NCBI GenBank assembly: GCA_023433705.1
Contig: JAEYUC010000106.1
Coordinates: 44,411-108,410 of the forward strand
Length of the DNA: 64,000 bases
Source of the DNA: Pseudomonadota bacterium
Lineage (GTDB): Bacteria > Pseudomonadota > Gammaproteobacteria > Steroidobacterales > Steroidobacteraceae
Reading direction: 5' to 3'
Numbering within the stretch: the first letter of the stretch is position 1; the number at the start of each line of letters is the position of its first letter. The notes below the pieces were generated by a model. It had not been told where the DNA came from. It saw nothing but the letters and a program-made list of their open reading frames with translations, and made no database searches. Made by a program: the position numbers and the translations under genes. Below, one piece after another: positions 44,579 through 56,526 of this stretch.

Positions 44579-45055
44579 ATGACCGAGCCGGTTTCTCTCG
44601 ACATCATGGGTGTTCGCCACCTGCTGCCGCACCGTTATCCGTTCCTGATGGTCGACCGCGTGCTCGAATGCAGGAAGGGCGAGAGCATCCGCGCGATCAA
44701 GAATGTCACGGTGAACGAGCCGTTCTTCCAGGGCCACTTCCCGCACCGTCCCGTGATGCCCGGCGTGATGATCCTCGAGGCGCTGGCCCAGGCCGCCGGC
44801 ATCCTCGCGTTCATCACCGCGGATGTGGTACCGGACGAATCCACGCAGTTCTACTTCGTCGGCATCGACGAGGCGCGCTTCCGCAAGCCCGTGCAGCCGG
44901 GCGACCAGCTCATTCTCACGGCGAAATTCGAGCGGCAGATGCGCGGCATCTGGAAGTTCTCGACCGCCGCGTACGTGGGGGAAGACGAGGTGACTTCCGC
45001 GCTCATGATGGTCGCTCCCGAAACCAACAAGTCGAAGAAGGCGCCGACGGCGTGA
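44579..45055 (+). CDS. fabZ: 3-hydroxyacyl-ACP dehydratase FabZ
   Basis: Dehydrates hydroxyacyl-ACP in fatty acid elongation and competes with LpxA for the same substrate. It has 158 residues. The hot-dog fold has LLPHRYPFLMVDRVLE at about 15-30. Catalytic His53 (FFQGHFPHRPVMPGV) and Glu67 (ILEALAQ) are present. It begins 4 bases after lpxD and overlaps the lpxA GTG. Confidence 0.97.
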   Translation: MTEPVSLDIMGVRHLLPHRYPFLMVDRVLECRKGESIRAIKNVTVNEPFFQGHFPHRPVMPGVMILEALAQAAGILAFITADVVPDESTQFYFVGIDEARFRKPVQPGDQLILTAKFERQMRGIWKFSTAAYVGEDEVTSALMMVAPETNKSKKAPTA

Positions 45056-45828
45056 GCAACATCGATCCACGGGCCATCGTTTCGCCGCAGGCGGAGCTCG
45101 CGTCCGACGTGACGGTGGGCGCATACACGGTGATCGGTCCCGGCGTGAAGATAGGCGCCGGCACGTGGATCGGCCCGCACGCGGTGATCAACGGGCCGAC
45201 CACCATCGGCGAGCAGAACAAGATCTTCCAGTTCTCCTCGATCGGCGACGCGCCGCAGGATCTCAAGTACAAGGGCGAACCGACCCGGCTCGAGATCGGC
45301 GACCGCAACGTGTTCCGCGAATTCACCACGATGAACCGCGGCACCGTGGGCGGGGGCGGGGTCACGATCATCGGCAGCGACAACCTGTTCATGGCGTTCA
45401 CGCACGTGGCGCACGACTGCCACGTCGGCAGCCGCTGCGTGCTGGCTAACTACGCGACGCTCGGCGGGCACGTGCACCTGGGCGACTGGGTGATCATGGG
45501 CGGCTACGCCGGCATTCACCAGTTCACCAAGGTCGGGGCGCACGCGTTCCTCGGCAACAATGCCGCCGTGACGCGCGATGTGCCCCCCTACGTGATGGCG
45601 GTCGGTTCGCCGGCGGTCCCGCATTCGATCAATTCCGAAGGCCTCAAGCGCCGGGGCTTCACGCCGGAGCAGATCCGCAACCTCAAGAACGCGTACCGGG
45701 TGCTGTACCGCTCGGACCTCAAGCTGAGCGATGCGGTCGAAGAGCTCACGCGCCGCGCCGAATCCCAGCCCGAGCTCAAACCCCTGGTCGACTTCATCGG
45801 CGACTCGACTCGCAGTATCGTGCGCTGA
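45052..45828 (+). CDS. lpxA: UDP-N-acetylglucosamine acyltransferase
   Basis: First step of lipid A synthesis. It has 258 residues (E. coli 262) and begins with GTG overlapping the fabZ stop. The left-handed beta-helix runs about 1-185, with catalytic His121 in HVAHDCHVG. Signature stretches IGDAPQDLKYKGEPT and REFTTMNRGTV are intact. A C-terminal helical domain covers about 195-258. The open frame upstream belongs to another frame of fabZ. Confidence 0.97.
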   Translation: MSNIDPRAIVSPQAELASDVTVGAYTVIGPGVKIGAGTWIGPHAVINGPTTIGEQNKIFQFSSIGDAPQDLKYKGEPTRLEIGDRNVFREFTTMNRGTVGGGGVTIIGSDNLFMAFTHVAHDCHVGSRCVLANYATLGGHVHLGDWVIMGGYAGIHQFTKVGAHAFLGNNAAVTRDVPPYVMAVGSPAVPHSINSEGLKRRGFTPEQIRNLKNAYRVLYRSDLKLSDAVEELTRRAESQPELKPLVDFIGDSTRSIVR

Positions 45829-45851
45829 AGTTCTTGCAAGGGAGGTCGCGA

Positions 45852-47003
45852 TTGCGCATCGCATTGGTTGCGGGTGAGGCATCGGGCGATACCCTCGGCG
45901 CCGCGCTGATCGAAGCGCTGCGGCGGCGATATCCCGAAGCCCAGTTCGCGGGTGTCGCCGGGCCCAAGATGAAGGCGGCCGGCTGCACGGCCTGGTTCGA
46001 CAGCGAAGAGCTCGCGATCATGGGCCTCGCCGAGATCCTCAAGCATCTGCCGCGGCTGTTGCGGCTGCGAGCCTCGCTCAAGCGGCGCATGGTGGCCTGG
46101 CGTCCCGACGTGTTCGTCGGCATCGATGCGCCCGAATTCAATCTCGGCCTTGCGCGCAAGCTCAAGCGCGCGGGACTCAAGACCGTGCAGTACGTGAGTC
46201 CGCAGGTCTGGGCGTGGCGCCAGGGGCGCGTGCGCACCATCGGCGAGTCCTGCGACCTGGTGTTGTGCCTGCTGCCGTTCGAACCGGAGTTCTACCGCGA
46301 ACACGGCGTGCGCGCCGCGTTCGTCGGCCATCCGCTCGCCGACCAGATTCCGATGGACCCGGACCGCTCCGGCGCGCGCGCCGCGCTCGGCATCTCGCCC
46401 GACGCACGCGTCCTCGCGCTGCTGCCGGGCAGCCGGCGCGGCGAGGTCGAACGACTCGCCGATTCGTTCGCCGGGGCCGCCGAGCTCACCGCGCAGCGCA
46501 TACCCGAGCTCGTCTGCATCGCGCCGATGGTCACGCCGGCGCTGCGCGACCTGTTCGCCGCGCATTTCAGCGAGGCGATGCGCGCCAAGGTCCGCTTCCT
46601 CGACGGCGACGCGCGGCGCGCGCTGGCCGCCGCCGACGTCGTGCTCTCGGCCTCGGGCACGGCGACGCTCGAAACCGCGCTGTCCAAGCGGCCGATGGTG
46701 GTCGCGTACAAGCTTGCACCCGTGACGGCGTTCGTGCTGCGGACGCTCGGCATCGTGAAAATCAAGCATTTCTCGCAGCCGAACCTGCTCGCGGGCGTGG
46801 AACTCGTGCCCGAGTTCTTCCAGGAAGCCGCGACTCCTGAAAATCTTTCCACCGCGTTGCTGCGCTGGTTCGAGCGCCCCGAAGACGTCGCGCACGTGCA
46901 ACGCGAGTTCGCCGAGATCCATGAGAAACTGCGGCGCGACGGCGCGGAGCGCGCGGCCGCCGAAGTCGCGGAGCTGGTCTCCACATGGAATGCGCACGCA
47001 TGA
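45852..47003 (+). CDS. lpxB: Lipid-A-disaccharide synthase
   Basis: Condenses UDP-diacylglucosamine with lipid X. I prefer the TTG at 45852 (383 residues, E. coli 382), since GGAGG lies 6 bases before it and the protein then starts MRIALVAGEASGD, the conserved N-terminus; the TTG at 45834 is in frame. Further motifs: FVGIDAPEFN, YVSPQVWAWRQGR and LLPGSRRGEVERL. The stop overlaps rnhB by 4 bases (ATGA). Confidence 0.95.
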   Translation: MRIALVAGEASGDTLGAALIEALRRRYPEAQFAGVAGPKMKAAGCTAWFDSEELAIMGLAEILKHLPRLLRLRASLKRRMVAWRPDVFVGIDAPEFNLGLARKLKRAGLKTVQYVSPQVWAWRQGRVRTIGESCDLVLCLLPFEPEFYREHGVRAAFVGHPLADQIPMDPDRSGARAALGISPDARVLALLPGSRRGEVERLADSFAGAAELTAQRIPELVCIAPMVTPALRDLFAAHFSEAMRAKVRFLDGDARRALAAADVVLSASGTATLETALSKRPMVVAYKLAPVTAFVLRTLGIVKIKHFSQPNLLAGVELVPEFFQEAATPENLSTALLRWFERPEDVAHVQREFAEIHEKLRRDGAERAAAEVAELVSTWNAHA

Positions 47004-47608
47004 AAGTCCGGATACGTGTCGCGGGCGTCGATGAAGCAGGGCGCGGTCCGCTCGCGGGTCCCGTCGTCGCCGCGGCGGTGATCCTGACTCCCGAACGTCC
47101 GATCCGCGGGCTCGCCGATTCGAAAGTGCTCGAGCCCGAGGAACGCGAGCGGCTCGCCGTGAAGATCCGCCAGCGCGCGTTGTGTTACGCGGTCGCGTGG
47201 GCGGACGTCGAGGAAATCGACAGCATCAACATCTTCCAGGCGACGATGCTCGCGATGCGGCGAGCGCTGCTGGGCCTCGCCGTGCCGCCCCAGAAAGTGC
47301 TCGTCGACGGCAATCGTTGTCCGTGTCCGGACGGGCTCGGCTTCCAGTGCAAGTACGAAGCGGTGATTGGCGGCGACGCGATTGTTTCGTCGATCAGCGC
47401 CGCGTCGATTCTCGCGAAGACCACGCGCGACGCGATGATGCGCGACCTGTGCGGGCGATACCCGGGATTCTCGTTGTCCGGCCACAAGGGATATGCGACG
47501 CGTGCGCACGTGGCGGCGCTCAAGTCGCTCGGCCCGAGCCCGCTTCACCGGCGCAGCTTCGCGCCCGTGCGTCTCGAAGAGCTCGAAGAGGCACTCATCG
47601 AAGATTGA
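47000..47608 (+). CDS. rnhB: Ribonuclease HII
   Basis: Removes RNA and single ribonucleotides from DNA-RNA hybrids. From the ATG at 47000 it has 202 residues (E. coli 198). The acidic site starts with GVDEAGRGPLAGPVV (D11, E12). The second Asp is in KVLVDGNRCP, and the family motif YPGFSLSGHKGYAT is present. The following 196 bases up to dnaE hold no recognisable gene or clear promoter. Confidence 0.96.
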   Translation: MKVRIRVAGVDEAGRGPLAGPVVAAAVILTPERPIRGLADSKVLEPEERERLAVKIRQRALCYAVAWADVEEIDSINIFQATMLAMRRALLGLAVPPQKVLVDGNRCPCPDGLGFQCKYEAVIGGDAIVSSISAASILAKTTRDAMMRDLCGRYPGFSLSGHKGYATRAHVAALKSLGPSPLHRRSFAPVRLEELEEALIED

Positions 47609-47804
47609 GCCGCTCAGCGCCTTCGCCCGAGCATTGATAGCCGCGAGCGAGCGCGACATCGCGACGGCAAGCAAGCTGTAAAACGTGCCCGGGATTTGCG
47701 GGCGACCGCGGCGTCGTTGCGACTACTCGAACGGTGGATCGCAAGTATCTGAATCGATTTGTCGAGCGGCATTCGTCGCGCGTTCGTTGCTAAACTCGCG
47801 CGCC

Positions 47805-51317
<3,513 letters not shown>

Positions 51318-51335
<18 letters not shown>

Positions 51336-51371
51336 CGACGATAATTATCGTCGCTAAATAGATCTGTCCCC
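51318..51371. repeat. 54-base REP-like palindrome at the dnaE/accA junction
   Basis: Two 27-base arms with no loop, pairing at 26 of 27 positions. It starts GGGGACAGATCTATTTAACG and ends with the complement CTGTCCCC. The dnaE stop TAA (51333-51335) is inside its left arm, and accA starts 18 bases after its right end. It is the longest member of the family in this window. Confidence 0.88.
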
Positions 51372-51388
51372 ATTATCCTCCCGCCCCT

Positions 51389-52348
51389 ATGGCAGTGAAT
51401 TTCCTAGACTTTGAGCAACCTATCGCCGAACTGGAGGCGAAGATCGAAGAACTGCGGCACGTGCCCTCCGGCACGTCCGTGAACATCCAGGAAGAGATCA
51501 CCCGGCTGCAGGCCAAGAGTGAACAGCTCACCCAGAACATCTTCGCGAACCTGACCCCCTGGCAGATGACGCAACTCGCGCGTCATCCGCAGCGCCCTTA
51601 CACGCTCGATTACGCCAGCCTCGTTTTCACGGATTTCCACGAGCTGCACGGCGACCGGATGTACGGCGACGACCTCGCCATCGTCGGCGGCCTGGCGCGC
51701 CTCGACGGCAAGGCCGTGATGCTGATCGGCCACCAGAAGGGACGCGATACCAAGGAACGCGTGCGCCGCAACTACGGCATGCCCAAGCCCGAGGGGTATC
51801 GCAAGGCGCTGCGCCTCATGCGTCTCGCGGAGCGCTTCCGGCTGCCCATCATCACGCTGATCGACACCGCGGGCGCGTATCCCGGCGTCGGCTCCGAGGA
51901 GCGCAACCAGAGCGAGGCGATCGCGCGCAACCTGTTCGAGATGGCCGTGCTCGGCGTGCCGATCATCGCCTGCGTGATCGGCGAGGGCGGTTCCGGCGGC
52001 GCGCTCGCGATCGGCGTGTGCGACCGGCTGCTGATGCTGCAATTCAGCACGTATTCGGTGATTACTCCCGAAGGCTGCGCGTCGATCCTCTGGAAGAGCC
52101 AGGACAAGAAGGAAGTCGCGGCCGAAGCGATGGGCATGACCGCCGACCGGCTGAAGAAACTCAACCTCGTCGACGAAGTGTTGCCCGAGCCCGTGGGCGG
52201 CGCGCATCGCAATCCGCAGATGACGGCCGAGACCATCAAGGCCGCGCTGATCCGGCATCTCGAAGAACTCGAGCAGCTCTCGCCCGAAAAGCTGCGCGCG
52301 ACGCGCAACGCGCGCATCGACAGCTTCGGCGTCTTCAGCGAAAGCTGA
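51389..52348 (+). CDS. accA: Acetyl-CoA carboxylase carboxyltransferase alpha subunit
   Basis: Half of the carboxyltransferase that forms malonyl-CoA, with AccD as partner. It has 319 residues, as in E. coli. N-terminus MAVNFLDFEQPIAELE; core HQKGRDTKERVRRNYGM (about 112-128), IDTAGAYPGVGSEERNQ (about 159-175), GEGGSGGALAIGV (about 194-206), and PEGCASILWK. A GGGGACAGA-family palindrome flanks it on each side. Confidence 0.97.
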   Translation: MAVNFLDFEQPIAELEAKIEELRHVPSGTSVNIQEEITRLQAKSEQLTQNIFANLTPWQMTQLARHPQRPYTLDYASLVFTDFHELHGDRMYGDDLAIVGGLARLDGKAVMLIGHQKGRDTKERVRRNYGMPKPEGYRKALRLMRLAERFRLPIITLIDTAGAYPGVGSEERNQSEAIARNLFEMAVLGVPIIACVIGEGGSGGALAIGVCDRLLMLQFSTYSVITPEGCASILWKSQDKKEVAAEAMGMTADRLKKLNLVDEVLPEPVGGAHRNPQMTAETIKAALIRHLEELEQLSPEKLRATRNARIDSFGVFSES

Positions 52349-52361
52349 ATGGGAAAGGGAG

Positions 52362-52387
52362 TGGGGACAGACTGAAGTCTGTCCCCA
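52362..52387. repeat. REP-like palindrome between accA and tilS
   Basis: Perfect 12-base arms TGGGGACAGACT / AGTCTGTCCCCA around GA, 13 bases after the accA stop and 15 bases before the tilS GTG. Same family as 15570-15594 and 51318-51371; the right arm is also seen at 7865-7876. Confidence 0.82.
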
Positions 52388-52402
52388 AGAGTACCCCTCC
52401 AG

Positions 52403-53758
52403 GTGAAGCGCACCACCCGCATCCATCCGGCGACGAGGCTCCTCGAGCTGACGGGCACGCGGCCTCGCGTTGCGGTTGCCTTCAGTGGCGGTGTCGATTC
52501 CACGGTGTTGGCGCATGCCATGTCGACGCAGCGTCGCCGCTTCGCGAGCCTGCGGTTGATGCACGTCGATCATGGCCTGCAGGCGGCGAGCGGGCAGTGG
52601 GCCAAGGACTGCGAACGCATCGCGCGCCGCTGGAAGCTGCCGATCAAACTGCTGCGCGCGGATATCCGCCGCAGGCGCGGCGAGTCGCCCGAAGCCGCCG
52701 CGCGCGGTGCCCGCTACGCGCTCCTGACCGACGCGCTCGAGCCCGGCGAAGTCCTCGTCACCGCCCAGCATCGCGACGACCAGGTCGAGACCCTGCTGCT
52801 GCAATTGTTTCGCGGCGCCGGCGTGAACGGCCTCGCGTCGATGCCCGAGATCGCGCCGTTCGGCGCGGGCCGCATCGCGCGGCCGTTGCTCGGGGTGAGC
52901 CGCGAGGAGATCCTGGCGTACGCGCGCCGACATCGACTGGAGTGGATCGACGACCCCAGCAACGAAGTCACGCGATTCGGTCGCAACTACCTGCGCCATC
53001 GCGTGATGCCATTGCTGCGCGAGAAGTGGCCCGGCATCGACGAGACCATCGCGCGCAGCGCGCGCCACATGGCATCGGCCGCGGAGCTGCTGGGATCGCT
53101 GGCCAATACGGACCTTTCGACCGCGGCAGATGGCGGCGGGCTCAACGTCGCGGTGCTGCGCACGCTGCCCGCCGCGCGCCGTCGCAATGCACTACGTGCG
53201 TTCATCACGGCGTCAGAGGCCGAGCTGCCGTCCACGCTCAAGATGACGGAGATCGCGCAGACGCTGCTCGACGCGCGTCCCGATGCGCAGCCGTCGGTCG
53301 AGTGGCCGGGTGGCACGATCCGCCGCCGCGCCGGCCGGCTCGAACTTGAAGTGAAGTCTGAGGTTTCGCGCGCTCAGCAACCCGAAACCACACTGAAATC
53401 ATGGAAGTGGCGCGCGGAGCGTCAGTACACCGTCAACGGTGGTGATCGCCTCAGCCTCGTCGACGACCCCGCGGGCGACATCGACCTCGACGCGTTGCCA
53501 GAATCGCTCGAGCTGCGCGCACGCAAGGGCGGCGAGAAGCTGCGCCCCGGCCCACGCGCGCGCACGCAGCCGCTCAAGAAGCTCATGCAGCAGGCAAGAC
53601 TCACGATCGAGGAGCGCGCGCGAATTCCGTTGCTGTTCGCCTCGGATCGCTCCGGGAATCGATTAATCGCGGCGGGAGATCGCTGGATCGACGCGTCCGT
53701 CGCCGCGAATGTCAAATCCCGGCGCCGCGCGCGCCTGGTCTGGACGCGCGGCAACTAA
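52403..53758 (+). CDS. tilS: tRNA(Ile)-lysidine synthase
   Basis: Converts the wobble C34 of the CAU-anticodon tRNA-Ile to lysidine. It has 451 residues and a GTG start. The ATP site SGGVDS is at 28-33. Also present are HVDHGLQAASGQWA (about 55-68), TAQHRDDQVETLLLQLFRGAGVNGL (in part, about 115-139) and RPLLGVSREEILAYA. The C-terminal domain (about 370-445) ends in the usual basic stretch. It follows accA, as in E. coli, but the palindrome lies between. Confidence 0.93.
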   Translation: MKRTTRIHPATRLLELTGTRPRVAVAFSGGVDSTVLAHAMSTQRRRFASLRLMHVDHGLQAASGQWAKDCERIARRWKLPIKLLRADIRRRRGESPEAAARGARYALLTDALEPGEVLVTAQHRDDQVETLLLQLFRGAGVNGLASMPEIAPFGAGRIARPLLGVSREEILAYARRHRLEWIDDPSNEVTRFGRNYLRHRVMPLLREKWPGIDETIARSARHMASAAELLGSLANTDLSTAADGGGLNVAVLRTLPAARRRNALRAFITASEAELPSTLKMTEIAQTLLDARPDAQPSVEWPGGTIRRRAGRLELEVKSEVSRAQQPETTLKSWKWRAERQYTVNGGDRLSLVDDPAGDIDLDALPESLELRARKGGEKLRPGPRARTQPLKKLMQQARLTIEERARIPLLFASDRSGNRLIAAGDRWIDASVAANVKSRRRARLVWTRGN

Positions 53759-53846
53759 CTCCGGAATTTCTCACCCGGCACCAACCCGGATTTGGTAACC
53801 TGCTCGCCCGTCGACCTGATCCATTCTTCACGCGGCGGGCTCCCTC

Positions 53847-55493
53847 ATGACCAAGTTCGTTTTCGTCACTGGTGGCGTCGTTTCCTCGTTGGGGAAAGGC
53901 ATCGCCGCCGCCTCGCTGGGCGCCATTCTCGAAGCCCGCGGCCTCAAGATCGCGATGGTGAAGCTGGACCCGTACATCAACGTGGATCCGGGCACCATGA
54001 GCCCCTTCCAGCACGGCGAGGTGTTCGTCACGAATGACGGCACCGAGTCCGATCTCGACCTCGGCCACTACGAGCGCTTCGTGCGCACGACCACGGGCCG
54101 ACACAGCAATTTCACGACCGGCCGCATCTACGAGCGCGTGATCGCCAAGGAACGCCGCGGCGACTATCTCGGCGCGACGGTGCAGGTCATCCCGCACATC
54201 ACCGACGAGATCAAGCGCAGCATCATGCTGGGCGCCGGCGATTCGGACGTGTGCATGGTGGAGATCGGCGGCACGGTCGGTGACATCGAGTCGTTGCCGT
54301 TCCTCGAGGCCATCCGCCAGCTCGGCGTCGAGCTCGGCCGCAACAACTGCGTGTACCTGCACCTGACGCTGATTCCCATTGTTGGGGGCTCCGGCGAGAT
54401 CAAGACCAAGCCCACGCAGCACAGCGTGAAGGAACTGCGCGGCATCGGTATCCAGCCCGACGTGCTGCTGTGCCGCTGCAAGAACCCGCTGCCCGACGAA
54501 CAGCGCCGCAAGATCGCGCTGTTCACCAACGTCGAGGAGCGCGCGGTGATTTCCGGCGTCGATGCCGACGACATCTACAAGATCCCGATGTTGCTGCACG
54601 AGCAGGGCCTCGACGAGATCGTGGTCGACCGACTGCGCCTCAACGTGCCGCCCGCGGATCTGACCGAGTGGAAGCAGGTCGTCGCCGCGAAGGCGAACCC
54701 CGACGGCCAGGTCGACATCGCGATGGTCGGCAAGTACGTGCAGGTCAAGGACAGCTACATCTCGCTCAATGAAGCGCTGATGCATGCCGGCCTCAAGACC
54801 CGCACGCGCATCAACGTGCATTACATCGAGTCGACGGACATCGAGAAACACGGCACCCATGCGCTTTCCGGCATGGATGCGATCCTCGTGCCCGGCGGCT
54901 TCGGCGAACGCGGCATCGAGGGCAAGATCGCGGCCGTGCGTTACGCGCGCGAGAACAAGATTCCGTATCTCGGCATCTGTCTCGGCATGCAGCTCGCCTG
55001 CATCGAGTACGGCCGGCACGTGCTCGGACTCGAGAACGCGAACAGCACCGAATTCAATCGCGCCTCGCCGCATCCAGTGATCGCGCTGATCACCGAATGG
55101 CTCGACGCCTCGAAGGGCGAGCAGAAGCGCGACGACGCGGCCGCCAAGGGCGGCACCATGCGCCTGGGCGCGCAGGAAGTGCACATCGAGTCCAACACGC
55201 TGGCGCGCGCCGTGTACGGCAGCGAGACCGTGTCCGAGCGGCATCGCCATCGTTACGAGTTCAACAACACGTATCGCGATCGCTATACGCAGGCCGGTTT
55301 CCGGTTCTCGGGATTGTCGAAGGACGATCTCGTGGAGATCATCGAACTACCCACGCATCCTTGGTTCGTCGCGACGCAGTTCCACCCGGAATTCACGTCG
55401 ACGCCGCGCGACGGTCATCCGCTGTTCGCCGGCTTCGTGAAGGCCGCGCGCCAGCATCGCGCGGCGCAGTTGCCGGAAGCGGCGAGCGCGTAA
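53847..55493 (+). CDS. pyrG: CTP synthase
   Basis: Amidates UTP to CTP using glutamine. It has 548 residues (E. coli 545). The synthetase domain is about 1-265 (FVTGGVVSSLGKGIAAASLG, DPYINVDPGTMSPFQHGEVFV in part). The class I glutaminase follows, with Cys378 in LGICLGMQLACIEYG and His/Glu in FHPEFTSTP. The usual downstream kdsA and eno genes are absent; an SRPBCC gene follows after 7 bases. Confidence 0.97.
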   Translation: MTKFVFVTGGVVSSLGKGIAAASLGAILEARGLKIAMVKLDPYINVDPGTMSPFQHGEVFVTNDGTESDLDLGHYERFVRTTTGRHSNFTTGRIYERVIAKERRGDYLGATVQVIPHITDEIKRSIMLGAGDSDVCMVEIGGTVGDIESLPFLEAIRQLGVELGRNNCVYLHLTLIPIVGGSGEIKTKPTQHSVKELRGIGIQPDVLLCRCKNPLPDEQRRKIALFTNVEERAVISGVDADDIYKIPMLLHEQGLDEIVVDRLRLNVPPADLTEWKQVVAAKANPDGQVDIAMVGKYVQVKDSYISLNEALMHAGLKTRTRINVHYIESTDIEKHGTHALSGMDAILVPGGFGERGIEGKIAAVRYARENKIPYLGICLGMQLACIEYGRHVLGLENANSTEFNRASPHPVIALITEWLDASKGEQKRDDAAAKGGTMRLGAQEVHIESNTLARAVYGSETVSERHRHRYEFNNTYRDRYTQAGFRFSGLSKDDLVEIIELPTHPWFVATQFHPEFTSTPRDGHPLFAGFVKAARQHRAAQLPEAASA

Positions 55494-55500
55494 GTCCCCG

Positions 55501-55950
55501 ATGCCCGGGACGGTCCGTTTTCATCGGGTGCTGAAGGCGCCGCCCGCACGGGTTTACAAGGCGTTCCTCGATCCGCACGCGCTCGTGAAGTGGCTGCCGC
55601 CGTATGGTTTCACGGCGACGATGCATTCGATGGACGCTCGCGTCGGCGGCGGCTGCCGCATGTCGTTCACGAACTTCTCGGGCGGTGGCAGCCACTCGTT
55701 CGGCTGCACTTACGTCGAGCTGATCCCCGATACGAAGTTGCGCTACATCGACAAGTTCGACGATCCGAACCTGCCGGGCGAGATGGAAGTCACCGTCACG
55801 TTGCGCAAGGTTTCCGTGGGCACGGAGATCGAGATCGTGCAGGCCGGCATCCCGGACGCCATCCCCGTCGACATGTGTTATCTCGGGTGGCAGGAGTCGC
55901 TGGAGCAACTCGCGAAACTCGTCGAGCCGGAGATTCCGGCAGGCGCCTGA
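55501..55950 (+). CDS. SRPBCC-domain protein (AHSA1-like)
   Basis: 149 residues. It has the helix-grip fold pattern of the activator-of-Hsp90-ATPase/START superfamily: VRFHRVLKAPPARVYKAFLDPHALVKWLPPYGF at the start (in part), a central GGGCRMSFTNFSGG, and a C-terminal helix containing CYLGWQESLEQLAKLVEPE (about 125-143). Such proteins bind small hydrophobic ligands; no specific function can be given. It may be co-transcribed with pyrG and is convergent with rluE. Confidence 0.8.
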   Translation: MPGTVRFHRVLKAPPARVYKAFLDPHALVKWLPPYGFTATMHSMDARVGGGCRMSFTNFSGGGSHSFGCTYVELIPDTKLRYIDKFDDPNLPGEMEVTVTLRKVSVGTEIEIVQAGIPDAIPVDMCYLGWQESLEQLAKLVEPEIPAGA

Positions 55951-55957
55951 CGCTGTT

Positions 55958-56515
55958 TCAGCGCCCGCTCCAGGGCGCATCCGGTTCGATTTCACGCCAG
56001 GTTCCGAGCGGCAGACCTTCGACGCTCACGTGACCCACGCTCGAGCGGATCAGCCGTAGCGTCGGAAATCCCACCTTTGCCGTCATGCGCCGCACCTGGC
56101 GATTCTTGCCCTCGCGCAGCGAGATCTCGAGCCAGGACGTCGCGATCTTCGCGCGATAACGGATCGGCGGATCGCGTGGCCAGAGGCTCACGGGCTCGTC
56201 GATGAGCCGCGCTTCGGCGGGTTGCGTCACGAAGTCGCCCAGGTTCACGCCCTGGCGTAGTTTGGCGAGCGCCTCGCCGGTTGCGATGCCTTCGACCTGC
56301 GCCCAGTAAACCTTCGCGATCTTGTGGCGCGGTTCGGCAATGCGCGCCTGCAGCACGCCGTCGTCGGTCAGCAGCAGCAGGCCTTCGCTGTCGGTGTCGA
56401 GCCGGCCCGCGGGGTAAACGTTCGGGACGTCGATGAAGTCCGCGAGCGTTTGCTTGCCCGGCTCGGAACTGAACTTGCAGATGACCCCGAAGGGTTTGTT
56501 GAAGGCGATCAACAC
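55958..56515 (-). CDS. rluE: 23S rRNA pseudouridine synthase RluE-like
   Basis: RsuA-family pseudouridine synthase, with RluE (U2457 of 23S rRNA) as best fit. It has 185 residues, no S4 domain, and starts with GTG at 56515. Catalytic Asp40 is in PAGRLDTDSEGLLLLT; SLREGKNRQVRRMTA and GFPTLRLIRSSVG follow. The target base is inferred from family only. Confidence 0.88.
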   Translation of the reverse strand: MLIAFNKPFGVICKFSSEPGKQTLADFIDVPNVYPAGRLDTDSEGLLLLTDDGVLQARIAEPRHKIAKVYWAQVEGIATGEALAKLRQGVNLGDFVTQPAEARLIDEPVSLWPRDPPIRYRAKIATSWLEISLREGKNRQVRRMTAKVGFPTLRLIRSSVGHVSVEGLPLGTWREIEPDAPWSGR

Positions 56516-56526
56516 CGGTCGATGCC

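Noticed and set aside
47609..47804. Promoter for dnaE in the 196-base gap after rnhB
   Set aside because: TTGTCG (47759) and TAAACT (47791) are 26 bases apart, too far for sigma70; no better pair found.
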